64,000 nucleotides of DNA from the NCBI RefSeq assembly GCF_014384795.1, contig NZ_JACRSR010000001.1:1-64000 (forward strand), in the 5' to 3' direction. This document shows positions 22,822 to 30,316 of the stretch, in pieces. The stretch is from Gehongia tenuis (GTDB lineage Bacteria > Bacillota > Clostridia > Christensenellales > NSJ-53). The notes under the pieces were generated by a model. It searched no databases. It worked only from the letters and a program-made list of their open reading frames with translations, and was not told where the DNA came from. A program made the translations under genes and the position numbers. Numbering within the stretch: the first letter of the stretch is position 1; each line of letters opens with the position of its first letter.

Positions 22822-23664
22822 ATGAGGGCACAGGATGTACTGAGAGCCTATGGAGTTGAGCCCAACAAGGGACTGGGTCAGAATTTTCTCACGGACCCGA
22901 ACCTTCTTACCGCCATAGTGGAGCGCTGCGGCGTGGAAGTAGGGGACCGGGTGCTAGAAATCGGACCCGGTCTTGGCACGCTGACGGCGGTCCTGGCCGA
23001 CCATGCGAAACGGGTGGTCTCGGTGGAGATCGACCGCGCTCTCAAGGAGGCGCTGGGCGCCATGACGGCTGGTCGAAACAACGTGGAGATCCTCTTTGGC
23101 GACTTCACCAAGATGGATCTTGACACGCTGTGGCGGGAGCACCTGGGCGGTGAACCCTTCAAGGTGGTGGCCAACCTGCCCTATTATGTGACCAGCACCA
23201 TCGTGATGGGCCTTTTGGAAAGCGGACTGCCGATCCGGACGCTGGGTTTTATGGTGCAGCAGGAGGTGGCCGAGCGGATGATGGCGGCGCCCGGGACCAA
23301 AGCGTATGGCGCTCTGTCGGTGGGGGTACAATATCGCTGTGAGGCGAGCATTGTGATGCGGGTTCCCCGAGGCGCATTCCTGCCGCCGCCCAAGGTGGAT
23401 TCGGCGGTTATCCGGCTGGATGTTGCATCCTCGCCCCGGGTTGCGGTGGAGGATGAGAAGCTGTTTTTTAAGGTGGTGAAGGCCATCTTTGCCGTCCGGC
23501 GCAAAACCCTGCTCAACGCCCTGAGCCTAGGGTTTGGCCTTCCCAAGGATAAGCTGTCCTATTGCATTGAATCCTGCGGTTTTTCGACCAATGTGCGGGG
23601 CGAGCAACTTTCTTTATCGGAAATGGCGAGATTGACAAATATTTTACGAAATTCGCTTGCCTAA
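22822..23664 (+). CDS. rsmA: 16S rRNA (adenine1518/1519-N6)-dimethyltransferase
   Basis: This 280-aa KsgA-family enzyme has GLGQNFLTD near the start, the SAM site VLEIGPGLGTLT (about residues 44-55), and the catalytic NLPYY motif (about residue 117). It dimethylates two adjacent adenines in helix 45 during small-subunit maturation. GGAAGGAG precedes the ATG. It corresponds to B. subtilis ksgA in the same order. Its stop codon touches the -35 of the pckA promoter. Confidence 0.96.
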   Translation: MRAQDVLRAYGVEPNKGLGQNFLTDPNLLTAIVERCGVEVGDRVLEIGPGLGTLTAVLADHAKRVVSVEIDRALKEALGAMTAGRNNVEILFGDFTKMDLDTLWREHLGGEPFKVVANLPYYVTSTIVMGLLESGLPIRTLGFMVQQEVAERMMAAPGTKAYGALSVGVQYRCEASIVMRVPRGAFLPPPKVDSAVIRLDVASSPRVAVEDEKLFFKVVKAIFAVRRKTLLNALSLGFGLPKDKLSYCIESCGFSTNVRGEQLSLSEMARLTNILRNSLA

Positions 23665-23685
23665 AATCTACTTCTACATTATGAT
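23657..23685 (+). promoter_or_regulatory. Sigma-A promoter of pckA
   Basis: TTGCCT (23657-23662) ends in the first base of the rsmA stop. A 17-nt spacer leads to TATGAT (23680-23685). The leader before the pckA ATG is about 130 nt. Confidence 0.75.
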
Positions 23686-23692
23686 AGATATA

Positions 23693-23708
23693 TGATCGCA
23701 ATCGATCA
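23693..23708. promoter_or_regulatory. Palindrome at the pckA transcription start, candidate operator
   Basis: TGATCG and CGATCA flank a 4-nt CAAT centre, beginning 8 bases after the -10, so the dyad covers +1. This is a classic repressor-site position. pckA is repressed on glycolytic substrates in other Bacillota (by CcpN in B. subtilis), but the regulator here is unknown. Confidence 0.5.
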
Positions 23709-23821
23709 AGATTCGGTGTTATATCCCCAATGAAACGTCTATTTTGCAGGATACGAACCTTAAACCCGCATTTGTGCAGGATGTGCGCCGAACAGAATCA
23801 ATCTTGAAGGAGGAATTGGGT

Positions 23822-25396
23822 ATGACAACTTATGGTCTTGAAAAGTTGGGCATTATCAACCCCAGCGCGGTATACCGCAACCTTTCCGTTCCCGCTCTGG
23901 TGGAAAAGGCGCTGGCCCGCGGCGAGGGTGTGCTTCTCGACAATGGCGCGCTTCGCGTGAATACGGGCAAATACACGGGACGGTCCCCTAACGACCGCTT
24001 CATCGTGGATGAACCTTCCTGCCACAACGATGTGGATTGGGGCAAGGTCAATATGCCCATCAGCGAGGAGAAGTTTGACAAGATCTATGGCCGCATGTGC
24101 GCCTATTTCCAAAATCGCGAGATTTACATCTTCGACGGTTTTGCCGGCGCCGACCCCGAGTATCGCCTGAGCGTTCGGGTGATCAACGAGATGGCCAGCC
24201 AGAACATGTTCATGCACCAGCTGCTGATTCGGCCCACGGAGGCGGAAGTGGAAGCCTTTGAGCCTGGCTTCACTCTGGTGGCAGCGCCCGGATTCAAGTG
24301 CATCCCCGAGGAGGACGGCGTCAACAGCGAGGCCGCCATCATTGTGAACTTCGCGAAGAAGATGGTTATCATCGCCGGCTCTCAGTTCTCCGGTGAGATG
24401 AAGAAGTCCGTATTCTCCGTACTCAACTACATCCTGCCCCATAAGGACGTGCTGCCCATGCACTGCTCCGCCAACATGGGCAAGGACGGCGACACCGCAC
24501 TGTTCTTCGGCCTGTCCGGCACCGGTAAGACCACGCTGTCCGCCGATCCCGACCGCATGCTGATCGGCGACGATGAGCATGGTTGGACCGATAACGGCAT
24601 CTTCAACTTTGAGGGCGGCTGCTTTGCCAAGCTCATTGACCTCAGCAAGGAGAAGGAGCCCCAGATCTGGGATGCGGTGAAGTTCGGCACCCTGGTGGAG
24701 AACGTGGTTTATGATGAGGACACCCGCGTGTCCGATTACAAGGATGGTTCCATCACCGAGAACACCCGCGCCGGCTATCCCATCGAGTACATCCCCAACG
24801 CGGCCATTCCCGGTGTGGGCGGTCAGCCCAAGACCATCGTGTTCCTCACCGCCGACGCTTTCGGCGTGATGCCTCCCATCGCCAAGCTTACCAAGGAGCA
24901 GGCCATGTATCATTTCGTGTCCGGCTACACCTCCAAACTGGCCGGCACCGAGCGCGGCATTGTGGAGCCCGAACCCTCCTTCTCCACCTGCTTTGGAGCG
25001 CCCTTTATGCCCATGGACCCCAGCGTCTACGCCGATCTTCTGGGTAAGAAAATGGATAAATACGATGTGAACGTGTACCTCATCAACACCGGCTGGTCCG
25101 GCGGCCCCTACGGGGTTGGCAAGCGCATGAGCCTGCCCTATACCCGTGCCATGGTCACCGCCGCTCTGAACGGCGAACTGGAGAAGTCCAAGTTCAATCT
25201 GGACCCCATCTTCAACGTGCTGGTTCCCGAGACTTGCCCCAACGTGCCCTCCGAGATTTTGAATCCCGTGAACACCTGGAGCGACAAGGCCGCTTACGAG
25301 AAATCCGCCAAGGATCTGGCCAAGCGGTTTATGGAGAACTTCAAGAAGTACGTCAATATGCCCAAGGAAGTCGTGGAAGCGGGCCCGAAGGCCTAA
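23822..25396 (+). CDS. pckA: Phosphoenolpyruvate carboxykinase (ATP)
   Basis: This 524-aa enzyme converts oxaloacetate and ATP to PEP, CO2 and ADP, or the reverse in many anaerobes. The kinase-1a P-loop GLSGTGKTTLS, the kinase-2 region DDEHGW with FEGGCFAK, and the RAGYPIEYIPNA block are all present. AAGGAGGAATTGGGT precedes ATG 23822. An in-frame extension to 23744 reads through this ribosome site and is rejected. The gene is monocistronic, with its own promoter and terminator. Its codons look highly optimised (C-ending), suggesting strong expression. Confidence 0.97.
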   Translation: MTTYGLEKLGIINPSAVYRNLSVPALVEKALARGEGVLLDNGALRVNTGKYTGRSPNDRFIVDEPSCHNDVDWGKVNMPISEEKFDKIYGRMCAYFQNREIYIFDGFAGADPEYRLSVRVINEMASQNMFMHQLLIRPTEAEVEAFEPGFTLVAAPGFKCIPEEDGVNSEAAIIVNFAKKMVIIAGSQFSGEMKKSVFSVLNYILPHKDVLPMHCSANMGKDGDTALFFGLSGTGKTTLSADPDRMLIGDDEHGWTDNGIFNFEGGCFAKLIDLSKEKEPQIWDAVKFGTLVENVVYDEDTRVSDYKDGSITENTRAGYPIEYIPNAAIPGVGGQPKTIVFLTADAFGVMPPIAKLTKEQAMYHFVSGYTSKLAGTERGIVEPEPSFSTCFGAPFMPMDPSVYADLLGKKMDKYDVNVYLINTGWSGGPYGVGKRMSLPYTRAMVTAALNGELEKSKFNLDPIFNVLVPETCPNVPSEILNPVNTWSDKAAYEKSAKDLAKRFMENFKKYVNMPKEVVEAGPKA

Positions 25397-25410
25397 GCCT
25401 AACGGTTCAT

Positions 25411-25443
25411 AAGCCCCGGAGTTTTGTGCTCCGGGGCTTTTTT
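25411..25443 (+). terminator. Intrinsic terminator after pckA
   Basis: A perfect 11-bp G+C-rich stem (25411-25421 with 25429-25439), a 7-nt loop and a T-run follow the stop codon by 14 bases. Confidence 0.93.
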
Positions 25444-25484
25444 ATGGATAAATGCCTTGAAATGACGCAATTGTATCCACAAAG

Positions 25485-25516
25485 TTTACAATTTGTTCAA
25501 AAGAAACTGCTATAAT
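25485..25516 (+). promoter_or_regulatory. Extended -10 promoter of the ABC/Gld operon
   Basis: TGC TATAAT (-10 at 25511-25516) is an extended -10. The -35 is weak: TTTACA at 25485 is 20 nt away. It lies 30 bases before the first ATG of the operon. Confidence 0.55.
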
Positions 25517-25546
25517 GGGTCCATGTTATTTTAGGGAGGGACGGCC

Positions 25547-26494
25547 ATGATTGAACTTTCCCATGTGAGCAAACGCTACCAGGGAAAATACGCCGTCCGG
25601 GACATTTCCTTTAAAACGGAGGAAGGGGAGATTTTGGGCTTCCTGGGCCGGAACGGCGCGGGCAAGACCACCACGATGAACATGATCACCGGCTACATCT
25701 CGGCCAGTGAAGGCACCATCACCGTGGATGGCTACGACGTGCTCAAAAACCCTCTGGAGGTCAAGCAGCGCATCGGCTATTTGCCGGAGCAGCCTCCGCT
25801 TTACGGGGAAATGACCGTGGACGAGTACATCCGCTTCGTATGCGATATCAAAGGCGTGCGCAGGGATGTGCGCAAACCCCATGTGGAGGAGATCTATTCG
25901 TTGGTCAAGCTGGAGGACGTGTCCGGACGGCTGATTAAGAATCTGTCCAAGGGGTATAAACAGCGGGTGGGGCTGGCCGAAGCATTGGTGGGCAATCCGC
26001 CGGTGATCATTCTGGATGAACCTACGGTAGGTCTCGACCCCATGCAGATCGTGGAGATCCGTCAGCTCATCAAATCTTTGGGCAGGAAGCACACGGTGAT
26101 TTTGAGCTCCCATATCCTCAGCGAGGTGGCGGACGTCTGCCAGAAGCTGGTCATCATCCGGCAGGGCGAGATCGTCGCCCAGGATACATTGGAAAACCTG
26201 ACCCAGAAGGTCAGTGATGTGAACCGCCTGCAGCTTCGCATTAAAGGCGACAAGGACGCCGTGAGGCGTAAGATCCTGGCACTGCCCGGATGCAAGGAAG
26301 TTGAAGAGCTGGGCCAGCAGGAGCCGGGAAGCTGCGACTTTATGGCCTACACCGATTTGGACCAGGATATTCGTGAACCCCTCTTTCGGGCTATGGCGGA
26401 TATGAATGCCCCCATCTTGACGATGCGTAGCATGAACCTCACCTTGGAGGACATCTTCATGCAGCTCACACAGGAGGAGGGAGGTTCACTATGA
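25547..26494 (+). CDS. ABC transporter ATP-binding protein (GldA/NatA-like)
   Basis: This 315-aa protein has Walker A GRNGAGKTT (about residues 36-44), Q-loop YLPEQPPLY, signature LSKGYKQRVGLAEAL, Walker B VIILDEPTVGLDP and the H-loop SSHIL. The C-terminal ~90 residues form the extra domain common in ABC-2 exporters. TAGGGAGGG precedes the ATG. It overlaps the permease start by 4 bases (ATGA). With the next three genes it forms an operon resembling gliding-type Gld systems, whose cargo in Bacillota is unknown. Confidence 0.93.
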   Translation: MIELSHVSKRYQGKYAVRDISFKTEEGEILGFLGRNGAGKTTTMNMITGYISASEGTITVDGYDVLKNPLEVKQRIGYLPEQPPLYGEMTVDEYIRFVCDIKGVRRDVRKPHVEEIYSLVKLEDVSGRLIKNLSKGYKQRVGLAEALVGNPPVIILDEPTVGLDPMQIVEIRQLIKSLGRKHTVILSSHILSEVADVCQKLVIIRQGEIVAQDTLENLTQKVSDVNRLQLRIKGDKDAVRRKILALPGCKEVEELGQQEPGSCDFMAYTDLDQDIREPLFRAMADMNAPILTMRSMNLTLEDIFMQLTQEEGGSL

Positions 26495-27213
26495 CGGCTG
26501 TTTTCAAGCGGGAAGTACGCTCCTATTTTCTGGCGCCCCTCGGCTATGTGTTCATCGGCGCGTTCATGCTGGTCACCGGCATCCTGTTCTCTGCCAATTC
26601 CATCTTTGGCGGGGATTCGTCCGTGGCCAGTATTCTGGATTCGGCTTCATTCATCTTCATGCTGCTGGTCCCCATTCTGACCATGCGGCTTTTCAGTGAG
26701 GAACGGAAGGCCAAGACCGATCAGCTGTGGCTGACCTCGCCCCTGTCCATCACCCAGGTGGTTTTGGGCAAGTATTTCGCGGCGCTGTTCGTGTTCGCGG
26801 TGACGCTGGTGCTCACCGCCATCTATCCCATCCTCATCTCCATCTATGCCAGTATTCATATTTTGGAGGTGCTGGTGGAGTACCTGGGCTTCTTCCTCAT
26901 GGGCGCCACGCTCATTTCGGTGGGCACCCTGATCTCCACGCTCACGGAGAACCAGGTGGTGGCCGCCGTGGGTACCTTTGGAGCCATTCTCATCATGTGG
27001 ATCATGGATTTCTTTGCGTCCATGGTCAACGTGACCATCATTGGCATCAATCTGCAGGACGTGCTGGCATGGTTCTCCGTATACACCCGGTTCGATGATT
27101 TCATGATGGGTATCCTGGCCCCCGCGCCGGTGATCTACTACCTGTCCTTTACTGCGGTGTGCCTGTTTTTGGCGGTTCGAACCATAGACAAGAGAAGGTG
27201 GGGTGAAGGCTGA
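26491..27213 (+). CDS. ABC-2 type permease (GldF-like)
   Basis: This 240-aa membrane protein has six predicted helices. It includes the conserved juxtamembrane segment LFSEERKAKTDQLWLTSP with PLS found in GldF/NosY-type ABC-2 permeases. It is the membrane partner of the preceding ATPase, coupled by the ATGA overlap. Its TGA overlaps the ATG of the GldG-like gene by one base, so three products are made from a tightly coupled message. Confidence 0.9.
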   Translation: MTAVFKREVRSYFLAPLGYVFIGAFMLVTGILFSANSIFGGDSSVASILDSASFIFMLLVPILTMRLFSEERKAKTDQLWLTSPLSITQVVLGKYFAALFVFAVTLVLTAIYPILISIYASIHILEVLVEYLGFFLMGATLISVGTLISTLTENQVVAAVGTFGAILIMWIMDFFASMVNVTIIGINLQDVLAWFSVYTRFDDFMMGILAPAPVIYYLSFTAVCLFLAVRTIDKRRWGEG

Positions 27214-28697
27214 TGTCGGAAATGAAAAAGCCGGATAACGGCACGGAAAACGCCCCGAAGAAAAAATGGTTCCAGCATAAGAAGCTGCGCTACGGCGGCA
27301 TGACGGCGCTGGTGGTTGTGGTGGTGATCGCGGCGACCATTCTGCTCAACTATGGCGTGACCACCCTGCAGGATGTGTTCAGCCTGAAGCTGGATGTGAC
27401 GGGCAACCGTCTTTACAGCCTGACCCAGCAGTCCGTGGACCTATTGGACGGACTGGAGGAGGACGTGGAGATCTACACCCTGTTCCGCAACACCAATCTG
27501 GGAAGCGGCTACGGCGGTATGCTGCAAAAGTTCCTGGACAACTACCAGGGCGAGCATGTGACCGTGGAGAACGTGGACCCGGTGGTCAATCCCACCTTTA
27601 CCAAGGATTTTGACAAGAGCGGCAATGGCATCGCTGAGAACTCGGTGATCGTCACCAACAAGGATCACACCCGCTTCAGGGTGTTCGCCTTCTCGGATAT
27701 GTTCACTATCGCCTATAATGCCAGCTATCAGGCCTATCCCGAGGGTCTTCAGGCGGAGAACAAGGTGACCGGCGCCATCCAGTATGTCACCTCCGAGGAT
27801 ATGCCCACGGCCCACTTCCTGACGGGCCACCAGGAGACCGATCTGACCAGCATGACCACGCTGGAGCAGTATCTGGAGGATGCCAGCTATACGGTGGCGG
27901 CTCTCGATCTTACCCAGGGCGCGCTGGACATTGGCGAAAACGACGTGATCGTGGTCGTCTCTCCCCAGAAGGACCTGACGGCCGACGAGCTCGCCGAGCT
28001 CAAGGAGTATCTGGCCCAGGGCGGGCGGATGCTCATGGCCATGGATGTGAGTGAGACCAATCTGCCCAACTTTGCCGCACTCCTGGAGGACTACCAGGCA
28101 AAGTTTGATACCAATGTGATCATCGAGCAGAAGAATGGCTATTACCATTACCAAAGCCCGCTCATCCTGATCCCCGATATGGGCGAGCAGGAGATCGTAA
28201 GCACCATCGCATCGTCCAATCTTTCGGCGGTGCTGCCGGCGGCACGAAGCCTCACCCTGCCCACGGCGGAGGTGGAGGGACTCACGGTGGAGACGCTGCT
28301 CACCACCAGCTCCGAGGCTTTTGCCACGGAGAACTTCCAGACCGACGGCACCAAGCAGCAGGGCGATATCCAGGGCCCCTTCACGGTGGCCGCGGCCATC
28401 ACCAAACAAAGTGAGGCCGGGGACTCCCAGCTGGTGCTGGTGGGCAACGGCAACTTCATGATGGACGGCAATATCGAGCAATACGGCAATGTCAACCTGG
28501 CCATGAACAGCATTCAGTGGCTGGCCGGATCGGAACAGACCGCCCTGTCCATTGAGGCCAAGTCCTTCTATTCGGAGGCCATGAACTTCACCTCCCGCAC
28601 TGAGGTCTATCTCCTGATGGCCCTGGTCGTGCTGGTGATTCCGCTCATCGTATTTGCTGTCGGCGTGGTGGTGCGCATCCGCCGCCGGAAGCTGTAA
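27213..28697 (+). CDS. GldG-like ABC transporter auxiliary protein
   Basis: This 494-aa protein has one N-terminal membrane helix (about residues 27-48), an extracytoplasmic ABC_transp_aux/GldG domain of about 400 residues (motif LYSLTQQSVDLLDGL near residue 70), and a C-terminal membrane helix (about 468-490) followed by RIRRRK. GldG-type proteins pair with GldA/F ABC systems. In Bacteroidetes they support gliding; elsewhere the role is unproven. It is followed 22 bases later by the DUF4340 gene, a frequent partner. Confidence 0.85.
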   Translation: MSEMKKPDNGTENAPKKKWFQHKKLRYGGMTALVVVVVIAATILLNYGVTTLQDVFSLKLDVTGNRLYSLTQQSVDLLDGLEEDVEIYTLFRNTNLGSGYGGMLQKFLDNYQGEHVTVENVDPVVNPTFTKDFDKSGNGIAENSVIVTNKDHTRFRVFAFSDMFTIAYNASYQAYPEGLQAENKVTGAIQYVTSEDMPTAHFLTGHQETDLTSMTTLEQYLEDASYTVAALDLTQGALDIGENDVIVVVSPQKDLTADELAELKEYLAQGGRMLMAMDVSETNLPNFAALLEDYQAKFDTNVIIEQKNGYYHYQSPLILIPDMGEQEIVSTIASSNLSAVLPAARSLTLPTAEVEGLTVETLLTTSSEAFATENFQTDGTKQQGDIQGPFTVAAAITKQSEAGDSQLVLVGNGNFMMDGNIEQYGNVNLAMNSIQWLAGSEQTALSIEAKSFYSEAMNFTSRTEVYLLMALVVLVIPLIVFAVGVVVRIRRRKL

Positions 28698-28719
28698 TCC
28701 GACTGGAAAGGGGATGCCC

Positions 28720-30201
28720 ATGGAATCAAAGGACAACAGGCCCCAATCGACCTTCGATATGGACCTTACGGAGAAGCGGCGGACACCCTCCGGCAGCCGC
28801 CGGAAGGTTGTGATCTGGACGCTGGTGCTGGCGGCCATTTTGGTGGCGGCGGTGGGAATCTACTTTGCCGCCACTCTGGCCAAGGATAAGGCGGACCAGG
28901 AAGAGGAGGAATCCACGGCCCAGTACAGGCTCACCTCCGGAGAAAGCGAAAGCGTTGACAAGATGGAGATCCGCTATGACGGTATCACCTACAATCTGGT
29001 CAAGCAGGAGGGCAGCTGGGTGGTGGAGGGCCAGGAGAACATCGCTCTCGACCAGTCCGTGGTGGACGCCATGATCTCGGGTTCGGTGACCCTTATGGCC
29101 AGCGATGTGCTCTCCGACGTGGAGGATCTCTCCCCCTACGGGGTGGAGGAACTGGAGACGACGGTGACGTTCATCTTTGATGACGGCACCTCCCAGGCGC
29201 TCTCTATCGGGGAAATGACCTCCGATCGAATGAGTTACTACGTGCAGCGCTCCGGCCACAGAGGCTATGTGTATATCGTCAGCAAGGACGTTCTTGCCCC
29301 CTATCTGGTGTCGGTGAACGACCTGAGAAGCATGGCCCCGCCGGAAGTGGATGGGGATCACGTGCTCAGTTACAAGGCCGTTTCGCCCGCCGGTGAACTG
29401 GCCATTCAAAACATTGATTCCTCGGAGCAGGGCGCCATGCCCTACACCCACCGCATCGTCTCCCCCATCACCTGGGATGCCGACGCGCTTGTCACCGATG
29501 AGGTGCTGGGCGATGCGGCCGCACTGACCCCGGATAAGTATGTGGGTGAGACGGCTGAATCGAGCTATGGTCTGGACCAGCCGGTCTACAGCTATGAGCT
29601 TTCCGATAAAGACGGGGCTCTGCGGAAGGTGACGGTGGGCGCCGACGCGGAGGAACTGTCCACTTCGGAGACTACCTATGCCTACTGTACCTTCGAGGGT
29701 ATGGACGGCGTGTATGCCATTGACAAGAGCAAGCTGGCTTTTCTGGATAAGACCTGCGGCGACCTTGCGGCAAGATCCTTGTCGGTGAGCCTTGGCGCCA
29801 CCACGGAGGTGGCGGTGGAGGGCTCGGGCAGGAGCGGCACCCTCGCTGTGACCAAGCAGGAGGTCGCGGCGGCCACGCCCGATGCCAGCGGCAGCACCGG
29901 AAGCAACGTTTCCTACACCTTCACGCTGAACGGCGGGGAGACGGACAATCTGGCGGCGGCGGAGTGGCTGGCCGACGTGTCCGATATGGCGCTGGACCGG
30001 CAGGTGGAGGAAGCGGTGGAGGGTGAGCCCGTTTTGACACTCACCTATCAGCTTTCCGAAGGACCGGGAACCCTGACGGTGGAGTATATCCCCCATGGCA
30101 TGGACGCCTGCGCGGTGCGGGTGAACGGCCGGGCGGCTTTTACGGTGGAACGCTCCAAGGTGAATGAGCTGTTGGAAGCTTGGGATGCCTTGGGTGCTTA
30201 A
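28720..30201 (+). CDS. DUF4340-domain membrane-anchored protein
   Basis: This 493-aa protein has a basic cytoplasmic head and one membrane helix (about residues 30-52), then a long extracytoplasmic region. That region has repeated DUF4340-like segments: IRYDGITYNLVKQEGSWVV and a later VSYTFTLNGGETDN/SDMALDRQ unit. ATG 28720 is preferred because GAAAGGGG (28706-28713) lies 6 bases upstream. ATG 28714 abuts the ribosome site. It ends the Gld-like operon and probably works at the cell surface with the GldG-like protein, with no known catalytic motif. Confidence 0.82.
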   Translation: MESKDNRPQSTFDMDLTEKRRTPSGSRRKVVIWTLVLAAILVAAVGIYFAATLAKDKADQEEEESTAQYRLTSGESESVDKMEIRYDGITYNLVKQEGSWVVEGQENIALDQSVVDAMISGSVTLMASDVLSDVEDLSPYGVEELETTVTFIFDDGTSQALSIGEMTSDRMSYYVQRSGHRGYVYIVSKDVLAPYLVSVNDLRSMAPPEVDGDHVLSYKAVSPAGELAIQNIDSSEQGAMPYTHRIVSPITWDADALVTDEVLGDAAALTPDKYVGETAESSYGLDQPVYSYELSDKDGALRKVTVGADAEELSTSETTYAYCTFEGMDGVYAIDKSKLAFLDKTCGDLAARSLSVSLGATTEVAVEGSGRSGTLAVTKQEVAAATPDASGSTGSNVSYTFTLNGGETDNLAAAEWLADVSDMALDRQVEEAVEGEPVLTLTYQLSEGPGTLTVEYIPHGMDACAVRVNGRAAFTVERSKVNELLEAWDALGA

Positions 30202-30225
30202 AATATTCCATAAAGAGAAGTAGGG

Positions 30226-30253
30226 AAAAGAGGCGGCGACGCCTCTTTTTCGT
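30226..30253 (+). terminator. Intrinsic terminator of the ABC/Gld operon
   Basis: A 10-bp stem (30226-30235 with 30240-30249) closes a GCGA tetraloop and is followed by a T-run. Confidence 0.92.
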
Positions 30254-30262
30254 TGCCCTGGG

Positions 30263-30291
30263 TTGAAGGCAAATCCGATGCAGGGTATAAT
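30263..30291 (+). promoter_or_regulatory. Sigma-A promoter of the alpha-mannosidase gene
   Basis: TTGAAG (30263-30268), a 17-nt spacer and a perfect TATAAT (30286-30291) lie 25 bases before the ATG. Confidence 0.85.
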
Positions 30292-30316
30292 CATAGGTAG
30301 ACAAGGAGGCTGAGAG

